A stretch of 64,000 nt of DNA from Plantago major (taxonomy: Eukaryota; Streptophyta; Magnoliopsida; Lamiales; Plantaginaceae), in NCBI GenBank assembly GCA_026545765.1, contig CM048839.1, positions 85,450,414 through 85,514,413 on the forward strand. Direction: 5' to 3'. Position numbers and translations under genes: made by a program. The notes under the pieces are model-generated. The model did no database searches. It had not been told where the DNA came from and saw only the letters and a list, made by a program, of their open reading frames with translations. Of this stretch, positions 54,723-64,000 are shown piece after piece (positions within the stretch are counted from its first letter, which is position 1; every line of letters starts with the position of its first letter).

Positions 54723-54842
54723 ATTCAAGCAGAAAGAAAGGTTGATGAGGACCAGACTTCCAAGTCCCCACCTCACAACAAGATAACTGAGGAACCCCCT
54801 ACGTCAGTAGTACAAGTCTCTGAGCCTGATGCATTCATTCAG
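54723..54842 (+). CDS. ORF3 exon 5 (element C)
   Basis: 120 nt, open: IQAERKVDEDQTSKSPPHNK ... VVQVSEPDAFIQ. Phase 0 at both ends. Confidence 0.7.
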
Positions 54843-54920
54843 GTAACTCAGAAACCTAACTACACAAATACTCAGATATCTACACAAGTTTTGAATCTAA
54901 CTCAAAACTCTTTCTTTCAG
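54843..54920 (+). other. ORF3 intron 5 (element C)
   Basis: 78 bp, CAG|GTAACT ... ACTCTTTCTTTCAG|GCT; same length in B. Confidence 0.75.
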
Positions 54921-56530
54921 GCTCAAACAAGTGTGCCAAATGTTTCTGCATTCTCAACAGAAGACCTGCTTACATTCTTCAAGAAGCACACACTCAAGAA
55001 ACATCTCAAGTGTTTCAGAAAGTGGCAAAAGCTCATAAGCTCAGATTTGACTGAATTAACAAAGGTGACTGATCACCAATTGAGAAGAGTCAGAGCTTTT
55101 GACTTGGAGAATTATGTACATGCTATGTTCCCAACAGAGCAGTACTCTTTTGCTACTCTGATGCATAAGGACTTTATCAAAGAAGCTACACACAAGCTCA
55201 TAGAAGCTTTTGAGAAGGCAGATGGTCGCACTGTAATGCGATGGCATTCAAGCCTACTTGCCCTGCACTATAAATGCATACCCTCTGAACAAGAGGGGGT
55301 AAATGGGCAAATGATCACTATTCCAGAAGTGATCAATCTGGTCTCTGAAGATGAAGAAGAGAAGGAGACTGATGAGAATGACTATGAAGATTCTCCTTCT
55401 GACCATCACAAGGATGAGGATGATAAGAAGGATGATGATGATACCCCTGCACCAGGGACAGGAGGGATTACACAGAGGAAGAATGCCTCAGCTGCTGAAA
55501 AGCACACTGAGAGGACATCACAACAATCCCCTCCTCCATCTCCTCAGAAATCTACCCATCCATCTTCCCAACAACAAAAGGACACTACTGAACAAGTAGT
55601 TGAGAACTCTGAGAAACAACTCAGAAGATATTGAATACACAAACCAGAGCTGCTCAACTCAAACAACTGTTGGAAGAAGAACAACAACTCCATCTTCAAC
55701 TGGAAGAAGAGCTAGTTAAATCCAGAGATAAGCTTAATAAGCTTCAAGATCAATACTTGAAAGAAATGGTAGCTTACTCTGAGGTCAAAGAGCTCCAGGA
55801 TGCTGTAAATGCCATTGCTAAGGAGCTAGATACTGAAGAAGTATCTGAAGAAAAGCATGATGCTAAGGCTGCATCACCATCAAAAGATATACCATCATCC
55901 TCTCTAAAAGGAAAGAAGCCCATCTCTGAGATGGTTGTTGGACTAGAAAATCTTAAAAATGTCCAAGAGGATGAAGATCACTGGGCTGATGACTCAGATG
56001 ATGAAGAAGACAAGAAATTGGCTGAACACCGAAATGAGCATTTGGTGATTTCTCACTTGAAAAGGAAGCAAATTGCTCCTGAAATCTTCAACCAACTGAC
56101 AGATATCCACAACTCCAGAGAATACTTGACCAGATTTCAAGTACTGTCTAAACTACATAAGGAGTTATCTTTTCAAAATGAAGCCGCCATTACATCAGTC
56201 CCTCCAGAGATGAAGACCTTCACTGAGCTCATCACTCAGAGAATAACCAGTCTGGTCATCACTCAGAGAATAACCAGTCTGGTCATTGCTCAGAGAGACC
56301 TAGGCATGGTAAGGGATGATGATCAATCTTTGGCTCAAAAACCTCTTGAAGCAGCATGCTATGCTACTCAGAAAGCAGAAGCCGCACAAGGCCCATTGGA
56401 TGAGCTCACTGATAAAGAAAATGGACTTATCAAACAAAATCAGGAGCTCAAAGCTGAACTTCAGAAGTTGGTCACTGCCTATAACTACTTACAAGGACAT
56501 TTTGACTCTCTCTCTCAGAATCCTTTATGA
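54921..56530 (+). pseudogene. ORF3 exon 6, second domain and coiled coil (element C)
   Basis: Open from the acceptor: AQTSVPNVSAFSTEDLLTFF, KHLKCFRKWQKLISSDLTEL, RVRAFDLENYVHAMFPTEQY and KEATHKLIEAFEKADGRT, a helical domain I do not recognise. Acidic and proline/serine stretches lead to 55620. A 1-nt frameshift near 55628 leads into the frame 55631-56530: a coiled coil (QLKQLLEEEQQLHLQLEEEL, KELQDAVNAIAKELDTEEVS), KKPISEMVVGLE and HWADDSDDEEDK. It then has a second helical part with a 24-nt tandem duplication (ITQRITSLV twice, about 56236-56285). It ends at a TGA overlapping the next ATG. Confidence 0.65.
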
Positions 56531-57794
56531 GACTTAGTCAGCCAACAATGACTAAGGGGGAAGGATTGTACAAATCTGGACCTCAAAGTCAGGGGGAATG
56601 GGAAGAAGGAGAAGGATACAAGAAGAAATCTGGAGCTGGTGCTGCTCAGAGAGGAAGAGGAAACAAGAAAACTTCCCAGCCACCACTCAGAATTAATGAG
56701 CCCTCCTCAAGTCAAGCTGCTTTGCAAATAGTAGCTACTTCCCAGAAACCAACTGAAGGAACTTCAATGACAACAAGGGCCAGAGCACAGAAACCTCCAA
56801 GGAGTACCAAGGCTCCAAGGAGAAGATAAGTAAGAGGGATTGATGAGTCTTCTGAAGAAGAAGAAGAAGAAGAAGAAGAAGAAGAAGAAGAAAGCCAAAT
56901 CAAATCCCAGGGAAATGAAGAAGGCTGCAAAATTCTCACAAGAATTGATCTTGATGATGATGAAGAGACTGATGAAGTTGAAGCTCCTCTTCACAGAAAA
57001 ATAAAAAGGGTTGATAGCTTATCTGAGCCCATAGCTACAAAGCCTTTGGCAGCTAAAACACCCTCTGGAAATACCAAGTCTATCCAGGGTGGTTCTTCAA
57101 GCAATCCCCCAAAGGAAAATTCTAGACAAAGGAGGAACAGGATAAGAGCTGAAAAGAGGAAAAGTCAACTTCCACTCAGGCCAGAAGAAGCCAAAATTGA
57201 GTATGTGAAGACTGACAACAACTCCTCTGTCTCATAAATCAGAAAAATGGCTACTGGATTCTGGAACTCAAGCATTTACTGCTAAATTCAAGGTTTCCAG
57301 AACCAATCCATAAACAACTCATGGCATGGAGAAAAGACAAACCATTCTTGATTAACACCAGCCACATCAAAAACTGGTTGGATTTTGAAGTTATCAACAG
57401 GATAAAAGCCATGAAGAAGGAACTCTCTGATGAATGTCCTTATGGAAAGCCAGATGATGTGCACAAAATTTCTAATCTGATTGGAACAGGCACAAGGCCA
57501 AGACTTTTTGTGGAACCATATGAGTCCTTCTACATAGATGAAGAACAATACAAGGGTGACATCAAATATCTGAGGATCATATATGATTATTTCAAGCTAT
57601 CAGATATCAAGATTGTGCATGTCTAGATATGGGGAAAGTATCTGTGGGTCAAGCATTTTGTCAAGAAATATCCTATTAAAACCTACAAAGAAGTCTGTGG
57701 ATTTGCCAGAGACACGGAGATGATTGTCAGAACTCTTCTCTATGACTACTCTGATGATATAAGAAGGTAGTGTGATAGAAAATTTGCAGATTGA
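56527..57794 (+). pseudogene. ORF3 C-terminal section (element C)
   Basis: 56527-57237 is basic, Ser/Pro/Lys-rich (GEWEEGEGYKKKSGAGAAQR, TTRARAQKPPRSTKAPRR). One CAA-to-TAA stop (56827-56829) and a (GAA)n expansion at about 56855-56891 fall in it. 57321-57626 encodes a compact domain, MAWRKDKPFLINTSHIKNWL, DECPYGKPDDVHKISNLIGT, FVEPYESFYIDEEQYKGDIK and YLRIIYDYFKLSDIKIVHV. After a TAG comes GKYLWVKHFVKKYPIKTYKE..DYSDDIRR, matching the B end. Family unknown. Confidence 0.6.
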
Positions 57795-58240
57795 TCCATG
57801 GAATTGTTTTGAAGACTTGAAGACTAGTTTGTTAGGATGTTCACTTGGATCTTTGGTTACTCCTGTTGTCCTAATCTACTATGTAATTTTTGTATCTTGC
57901 TGACTGTACCTTATTGTTGTTTTATCTTGTAAAAGTTATCTGAACTTTCATTATAACATATCTGATGAACCTACTCTCGTCAGAACACTTCTCTATGATT
58001 ATTCTGATGACATCAAAAGGTTTGGAGATAGGAAATTTGCAGACTGATCCATAGAACTACTGTTGAAGACTTGAAGAGTTGAAGACTTGAAGACTAGTCT
58101 ATTAGGATGTTTACTTGGAGCTTGGCTACTCCTGTTTTCCTAATTTACTATTTTTTTTGTTGTATTTTTGCTGACTGAGCTAAACTTGTTTTATGTATTG
58201 AAGTTATCTATAATCTTTCTTTGTAACTTATCTGAAGAAC
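57725..58240 (+). repeat. tandem duplication of the ORF3 end / 3' UTR in element C
   Basis: The ORF3 end block (GTCAGAAC.CTTCTCTATGA) occurs at about 57725 and again at 57979, about 255 bp apart. The second copy and everything to about 58430 is almost identical to element B (42527-42980), while the first copy is clearly more diverged from B. Confidence 0.85.
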
Positions 58241-58421
58241 TTACTCTCAGATAGTATTCTATAAAAGATAACTTGTCAGCAAAGATCACACCTTGTGATT
58301 TGGTTGATGTTTACTTTCTGCACTTAATTATATGAATTGAAAGATCTTAAGAAATGATTAAGTGGTGGATTGTTTCGTCATCCAGATTTGTAATAGGTCA
58401 GATACTCATCGTTGACTGATC

Positions 58422-58434
58422 AAAATGGGGGAAA
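58422..58434 (+). other. element C polypurine tract
   Basis: AAAATGGGGGAAA, 2 nt before the 3' LTR; one T interrupts the purines compared with element B. Confidence 0.8.
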
Positions 58435-58436
58435 TT

Positions 58437-60037
58437 TGTTAGGAATATCTGTTTAGATTTTGATCAGCAACTTAATGACTTATCTTAGCTCAGAAAGGTG
58501 GTTAGTACTCTTGGTTCACTTGAACACTATAAAAGAGGAAACTCACTAAGTATGATAGTCTAGCAAATCTTGTATAGGATGTTAGGTCTCTGAATGTAAT
58601 TTTTATTCCTCTAAAGAAGACCAAGAAGAAGGCACCCAGCAGGAAAAGTTCAACGGATTTGAAGATTTGAAGACTGCACAAGATTGCTGAAGACAAGGGT
58701 TTTCAGATACCTATGACCAGATATCTTGAAGACACAAGCGTTTTTAAATAAACAATGTTGCAAAAGATATCTGAGAAATAAAAGGTTTCTGAAACGAGGA
58801 AAGTGTCCACAGATATCTACACTCAAATACCTTGGACATAAACTATGTTTCTAAAAAGAAATATATTATACTAAGTTGTTTCAACAAGTGGTATCTGGAG
58901 TTGTGATAATCTCTGGAAAAGGACGCGCAATGCTTCAGAGAACTCTGGTAGTATAAGATCTCTGATACAATGCATAGTTCCGTTGGCACTACAGGACAAA
59001 GTATAGTACAATGCATTGAATGCGTAGACAGAAATGTCTGAACAAAAACGGTAGCTTCTGAAGAAGAAGACAAACGTACTACAATACTATGCTCAGATAT
59101 CAATAGTTTGAATTTGATTTAAGCCTAACGGATACTATTCAAACGACACTCAAATTCATCTATAAATATCAACACTTAGACTGCTTGAGAACACACCTTA
59201 GAACACTGAACACACCTTGAACTTGCATTGAATACTCTCACACAAGCTCTCTCAAGCACACTACTTACCTTCAAGCTTTCTGTTGCTACCAAAGCTCTTG
59301 ATTCTAAGTAGCATAAAAGTTCTAAGTGTCCTGATCCTTAACAAGCATTGTTATTTGTGAAGGAGTTGAATTAAGATTTCATATCTGAGATTCATTCTCT
59401 TGAACACTTATCATAGACTTGGGTCAGTAAAGAACAAGATACCATACATTGTAAAGTGTATTAAGTATACTTGATTCTCAGAGCTATCTGCATAACTGAA
59501 TAAGTTATTAAAAAAGCTCACCTGACAAACTACCTTAACCAACACCATAATTGGCGTGGAGTATAGGAAGTACTTAGTTAGGGAAACTAAGGAACAACTC
59601 CAGGAAAGAGGTTTCTGAGTACAGGAAGTACTTGGCTGAGAAAGCTGGGGAATAACTCAGGGGGAACACTTGGTTGGGAACTTAGTGTAATTAGGAATCG
59701 AGAGAAGTTATTTGTAAGGTTACATCAATTATCTGTCTTAGTGGATTCTAGGTCTGAGAAAGGCCGAAGTGGATTAGTTGAAGGATTACGCCACCTTCAG
59801 ATACCACTATAAAAAGACTTGTGTTATTTACTTTCTGCATTTTATTACTTGCTTTATTCACCTTGCAAAGTATTGACACCTATCTTGTTGAGCACGTGCA
59901 CTTATCACAGAAAAGTCTTCCGCTCTCTGAAATTAAGTATCAGATATCTGAGAAACCGTGTTTATCGACAAAAGTTTTAAAAGACTATTCACCCCCCCCC
60001 CCTCTAGTCTTTTACTTTGCCGTTATCTGTACCAACA
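58437..60037 (+). repeat. element C 3' LTR
   Basis: 1,601 bp; TATA box 59161-59168; stem-loop units 59558-59601 and 59616-59659; ends ACCAACA. One of the two GATATC palindromes near its end (present at about 46410-46437 in the 5' LTR) is missing here, consistent with deletion between the palindromes. Confidence 0.95.
59558..59659 (+). repeat. two 44-nt stem-loop repeats, element C 3' LTR
   Basis: Same 44-nt length and pairing plan as in the other LTRs; unit 1 has one loop-side change (TAGTTAGGGAAACTA) and unit 2 an AGCC-to-AGCT change that still allows a G-U pair. Confidence 0.75.
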
Positions 60038-60369
60038 CTTTATAACATTATTATTAGTTAGTTTTATGGTTTAATTTTTAACTTAAAGTAGTGGAAAAAA
60101 ATTAAATCATGGAGTATAATTTTTCCTAAATGAGAAAGAGATGAACATGGAAACGTGACATCTAAATTGATAAAAATGGACAACTTCTATGGACGGAGGG
60201 AGTATATATTTTAAAGGTATCATATATTTCAATGTTTTAAATAGTGCATAAATGTAGCGGAGAAATATTCAGAAAGAATTTGATATACAGGCAAATGAAA
60301 TCCCTTGTGTGTTGATTTATTAAAACCTACACCCCCATTTAACTATGCAAAGTTTGAAAACAATTTGAA
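60038..60369. other. pre-insertion DNA right of element C; one Stowaway-like end
   Basis: Continuation of 44672-44906 after removing C. GGACGGAGGGAGTATAT at about 60191-60207 is a Stowaway-type terminal repeat end next to TA, but no matching left end is visible, so it is a truncated MITE at most. No gene. Confidence 0.4.
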
Positions 60370-61710
60370 GCATTCTAGATGTTGCTATGTCAATCAATGA
60401 GGTGGAATCATGAGGCATATTTATTGGTTGTTTATATTTTAAATTTGATATTTTGGATGTGGAACTTTCTAAGGTGTTAAGATGTAGTGCACCATATAAC
60501 TCACATGATTTATTTTTAGTATGTTGACTCCATGTATATTTTTATTTAATCTCTTATATATTTATCTACAAATCTCCAAAAATTGTTTTGAAAATATATA
60601 TAGATTCACCTCGACAAGACGAAACTATAGACACCAAACTTAAATAATTAATTAATTAATTAAATTATTTGTTAAAATATTATGTAGGCTTATTAAATGA
60701 TATAAATTGAAATAATGAAAATTTAAAAATAGAGCATTTATTAAGTACTTAATACTTCCCCCATTTATCAAACAAATTAATATTTATTTAGGTGTCCAAT
60801 TACAAATGAACACTTTAAAAATTAACAATAAAGTAACACATTTGATTCAATAAAAACCATCTTCATCAACATTACGTGAATTCTAACACGTTTTCTACTT
60901 TTTACTCATTATTTATTCAAATATTACCTTCTATCTTATACATTCACTACATTGAACATTTTGAATATAAATTTCAGTTTATATATATTGAGTTTGTTAG
61001 GATTTTTAAAATTAACTTTATTAGATTATTAATGTACTATTTTAATGATATAAAAAGTAGGGTCAGTAAAAGATATTTAGGTGCTGCATAGCCAATTGTG
61101 GCAGCAGCTTGGTTGCCGCCTGATCTTGGTTTCATTTTAATTAATTTTGATACTACGGTCAAGTAGAGTCTACACAGGGGTGGTATTGGTGTTGTTGCTC
61201 AGGATCAATAGGGCCAAGATTATTGCTTGGTGTCAAAATTTGTGTCTTATGGTTCTTTTAAAATGTGCTGAAGGTTTGACTGACAAATTAGCAACTGAAT
61301 TGGTTTGAAATTCTGAGTGACAACATGAGTAATTAATTAAAGGAGATTTTCCTTTGGTGATTAAATCTCTTAAGTCTACAGATTATAGATTTGCATCTCT
61401 TTTTTTTTTTTTACATTATTGAAAAATCGAGGCATTTGATGTAAAATTTTGTCCATTAGAAGTCGCTATGCTTTAGAATGTGCTTCTTTAAACCTCTACA
61501 CTCAATTTTATGTATCTTTCACATATTTCATTTCAAAAAAATTATTCGTTGGAGTCAAACTAATGGAGCTGGTGTGAAAACTGCTATTGCAACATCGATC
61601 AAAACTATGTACAATCCATATGCCAAAGTATACAAGATGGCCAGAGATCCCATCTCCTTAATAATGCTCGTGAGGTAGGCCTTCAACTTATTACCTACTA
61701 CATCAGATGT
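60370..61710 (+). repeat. right inverted arm (Helitron 5' region and Rep N-terminus)
   Basis: Reverse-complement match to 26810-28770, reading on the plus strand. It ends in a short Helitron N-terminal coding remnant at about 61555-61690 (WSQTNGAGVKTAIA, IKTMYNPYAKVYKMARD), equivalent to 26977-26830 on the minus strand. It lacks ~600 bp and a ~75-bp block relative to the left arm. Homology stops after about 61700. Confidence 0.85.
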
Positions 61711-61917
61711 TTTGTTTTGGAAATGAGGTGAATAAAAAAATTATACTCATACGTTCGTTGGAAACTTCTTTGTGTGTCACTCATTCTAAAATTGTTCCAG
61801 GCAAGGACGCTTAACTCTTGAAATCTAATGAATATTTTCATAAAGGTGACATTGTTTGTATATGTAACATTTTTTACCCCTTGAAACTATCTCAAAACTT
61901 TGGTGCATTATAATATT
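61711..61917. other. AT-rich flank of the solo LTR, no gene
   Basis: No homology to the left arm is evident here and no open frame. It ends with the ATATT target duplication (61913-61917). Confidence 0.4.
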
Positions 61918-62539
61918 TGTTGAGGGGAAAAGTCCCCCAACCACTTAATGAATTTCCCTTGCTTTCCTTCACTCTAAGTACCTAGACCACCTTTGAGTAA
62001 GAACCACCTTGCTTGTAAGAGCCAAAGAGTAAGAGCCCGTAAGAACCGTCGTACTGGTAAGAGGCGATGCGTAAGGACCTGCACAAGTAGCTTGGAGGGG
62101 GGTGTTAGGACCGTAGACCCGGTTTGCTAAGTGTCAAACCGGTACGAGACTTTACTCAAGAGAGACTGATGATCTACTCTGTATAATAGTCGGGAAGGTA
62201 AGAGTCTGAGAAGAAGACTTCACTTACTTTGCATCATGAGGATATGTCCATATTTATAGGTTTCCCTTGAGAAAGGGAGGACTCACAAAATCGCGCCAAG
62301 TGTACGTCCCCGATTGCGCCACCAATGCTCTAGGCCCATGGCTCAATGTCTTGATAGGCCTGTGGCCCAATGGGTTGGTTGGGTTAGGACATCCCTCTTA
62401 GGACTGTAGTTTGATAGAGCGGTTAGGACGTCCCGCTTAATTAGGACTGTAATCCGTGACAATGCGGTTAGGACGTCCTGCTTAGGACTGTAGTCCGATA
62501 GAGCGGTTAGGACGTCATGGACATATTTCTGTATCAACA
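61918..62539 (-). mobile_element. solo LTR related to the Tat element A family
   Basis: 622 bp, TGTTGAGGGG...TCAACA, flanked by a perfect ATATT duplication (61913-61917 and 62540-62544). It shares with element A LTRs the CCCGGTTTGCTAAGTGTCAA block, ACTTTACTC.AGAG, GATGATCTACTCTGTATAAT-like sequence, CGCCACCAATGCT and a minus-strand CCTATAAATA (62251-62260). No internal region remains: a product of LTR-LTR recombination. It is a shorter subfamily with its own internal repeat near the right end. Confidence 0.93.
62380..62520. repeat. minisatellite inside the solo LTR
   Basis: GGTTAGGACGTCC(T/C)GCTTAGGACTGTAGT-type units occur four times with spacings of about 35-60 bp (starts near 62382, 62421, 62467 and 62504). 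It yields a repetitive minus-strand open frame (DVLTALS..) that is not a gene. Confidence 0.8.
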
Positions 62540-62841
62540 ATATTTGCGAAATATTAGATATTGCTTAATTTTTATTATTTGTGTGTATCACAAAAGCCTA
62601 CGTTTATGCTTAAAGTTAGATGTTTTAGGTTTAGATAATAGTAAGAAGAATTGGATCTAACATTACATATTCAACTTCAAATATATATTTTAACTTAAAA
62701 TTGTGTGTGTTCAATAAGCATGTATTATACTTGCATCACCTGCATATCTAAAATCTAATTTTTTAATTAGTTTTGCCTGATCAGATCTCTCCGAGAGTCA
62801 TGATTTCACAAAAGATGCTCAAGCACACATAATCATATCTA
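62540..62841. other. AT-rich, no feature seen
   Basis: Sequence between the solo LTR and the Emigrant-like MITE; no open frame or repeat that I can support. Confidence 0.4.
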
Positions 62842-63040
62842 CAGTAAAAACTCCATAGATGAATACTCCATAAAGGAATAAACTCCTTATAGTAATAAAA
62901 AATACCGGTCCAAACTTGGGAACCAGTTATAAGTAAGAATAAACTCCACATTGTAATATTCCACAACTTTTTCAGATCCCGCCTTAAGTAATTATACAAT
63001 TATACCCCCTTATAGTAATAAATGACATAATATTAAATAA

Positions 63041-63133
<93 letters not shown>

Positions 63134-63641
63134 TGTCTATAATAGTGACTTAAACTTTTGAGTGATAAGTATATGTTTTAGCTTCCGTGTAAGTAGTAGT
63201 TGATCGATGTGTGAACGTTTTTGTTGCACCTAAAACATCTCTAACTTGTCAAGTAGGTTCGAAGTTTATTGACATGAAACTTCTGCTACTAATTATGTGC
63301 TATCGTCTTTCGAATTATCCCCTCCGCTTCTTGTCTAATTGATGTGATGATTTTGTCATATGTTAAAACATCCACAAATTGTTATCCCCCTCTGGCTTTT
63401 GTCTAATATATATTTTTACTTATTTGTTAATATTTTATATATATTTTTTAAATATATATATAATAAAAATTTATTATACAAATTAGTGATTTTATACAAG
63501 ATAGTATATAACAATTAAGTTATGCATGTGTTTTTTATTTAGAAAAAAATATTTTTTGATACAAAACTCTAATTAGGAATAAACTTGCTATAGGAATATT
63601 TTTTTCGATCCCGACAATATGACTATATAGAATTTTTACAG
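62842..63641. mobile_element. Emigrant-like (pogo-group Tc1/mariner) non-autonomous element
   Basis: Begins CAGTAAAAACTCCATAGATG and ends CTATATAGAATTTTTACAG, imperfect terminal inverted repeats matching the plant Emigrant/Lemi1 type (CAGTAAAACCTCTATAAAT). TA lies on both sides (62840-62841 and 63642-63643). Internal repeats of 'CTCCTTATAGTAATAAA' and 'GGTCCAAACTTGGGAACC' are also typical of that family. No transposase is seen. It is 800 bp, long for such a MITE, partly because of the TA expansion at 63044-63129. Confidence 0.8.
63044..63129. repeat. (TA)n microsatellite
   Basis: About 43 uninterrupted TA units inside the Emigrant-like element; likely to be length-variable. Confidence 0.97.
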
Positions 63642-63643
63642 TA

Positions 63644-64000
63644 TGTGTAATTTTGACTTAAAAACTAAATTCTATTGTTTGTACTTATTTTAGTTATGAA
63701 AATTTGTTTGGTCTCCAAAACTCAAATTCGAGTTATTTAAATTGTCCAATACTGAAAGTCATAGTTGATTGAACTTGAGTGGCTCTTTAAACTTTCCCTT
63801 TATTAGCCAATGAATATCGAGTGTTACTCATATGATGAAAAAAAGAATATTACAAAATAAAACTTGTAATTAAGAATGTGGCTACGTTTTTCATCAAGAA
63901 TGTGTGCGTTTGATATTCAGATCGTGGGTTTACAATGATTATGGACTGCTGCAAATTTTATGTAAATGGAGGAGTGCTACAGTACTCCGAAAATTTACAG
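63644..64000. other. AT-rich right edge, no gene seen
   Basis: No open frame, splice-bounded exon or transposon end that I can support. Confidence 0.4.

Larger units (their letters stand above)
44907..60037 (+). mobile_element. Sirevirus-type Ty1/Copia LTR retrotransposon (element C)
   Basis: 15,131 bp, LTRs 44907-46523 and 58437-60037, target duplication CTTTA (44902-44906 and 60038-60042). Same architecture as B but a different subfamily: the LTR begins TGTTAGGAATATCTG, without B's extra 25 bp. Relative to B it lacks about 1.09 kb of pol (GAG-pre-integrase and integrase core), joined at about 49269. RT and RNase H are better preserved than in B. Confidence 0.95.

Noticed and set aside
52263-57794. 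ORF3 as a retroviral-type envelope gene
   Set aside because: No signal peptide, membrane segment or glycoprotein-like pattern can be seen; the position after pol alone is not enough.
28789-60037. B and C as one tandem element sharing LTRs
   Set aside because: Each has its own perfect 5-bp duplication (GCTCT and CTTTA) and 235 bp of unrelated DNA lies between.
62781-62999. 72-codon minus-strand open frame
   Set aside because: Falls across the end of the Emigrant-like MITE; no transposase motifs.
1-64000. tRNA, rRNA or other structural RNA genes
   Set aside because: No tRNA A/B boxes or rRNA blocks were recognised by eye; the only tRNA-related sequences are retroelement primer sites.

Overview
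This window is nuclear DNA from a flowering plant, most likely a eudicot. It is a transposon-dense intergenic region. The evidence is a Ty3/Gypsy element of the Tat type, two Ty1/Copia elements of the Sirevirus type, plant Helitron remains, Stowaway and Emigrant-like MITEs, GT-AG introns, and no bacterial-style operons or ribosome binding sites. I see no intact cellular gene. Cellular material is limited to a last-exon fragment at the left edge and a broken RING/RNF170-like ubiquitin-ligase gene fragment on the minus strand (about 2.7-5.5 kb).

Layout: 0-0.1 kb, end of an unknown gene. 0.47-1.72 kb, seven tandem copies of a ~181-bp satellite-like repeat. 2.7-5.8 kb, RNF170-like exon fragments with a duplicated first exon. 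6.1-10.4 kb, several decayed minus-strand Helitron Rep/helicase tails with two Stowaway MITEs in opposite orientation. 10.390-24.704 kb, a 14.3-kb Tat-type Gypsy element (coding strand minus; LTRs ~944 bp; target duplication CGATC) inserted into a Helitron Rep/helicase reading frame. It carries gag, protease, RT, two RNase H domains and integrase on minus, and a separate antisense gene with its own TATA box and introns on plus. 24.7-27.0 kb, the other half of the interrupted Helitron, with a 586-bp tandem duplication of its PIF1 helicase section. 26.8-28.8 kb and 60.4-61.7 kb, inverted copies of the Helitron 5' region and Rep N-terminus.

Between these arms lie two related Sirevirus-type Copia elements in the same orientation: B (28.789-44.671 kb, target duplication GCTCT) and C (44.907-60.037 kb, target duplication CTTTA), 235 bp apart. 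Each has LTRs of about 1.6 kb, an initiator-Met-type primer site, a long gag with a CCHC knuckle and coiled-coil tail, pol, and a third ORF of ~5.5 kb downstream of pol. 61.918-62.539 kb is a solo LTR related to the Tat family (target duplication ATATT). 62.842-63.641 kb is an 800-bp Emigrant-like (pogo-group) MITE containing a long TA microsatellite.

The most unusual observations are two. (1) The third ORF of both Copia elements contains a conserved series of five short phase-0 GT-AG introns in the sense orientation, separating small exons that look like tandem duplicates of each other. (2) The Copia LTRs carry exact 44-nt repeat units, each foldable into a two-part stem-loop with compensatory base changes between units, placed in the transcribed leader. 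Both elements are inactive as they stand: B has a stop codon in place of the integrase catalytic glutamate, and C lacks the integrase core.
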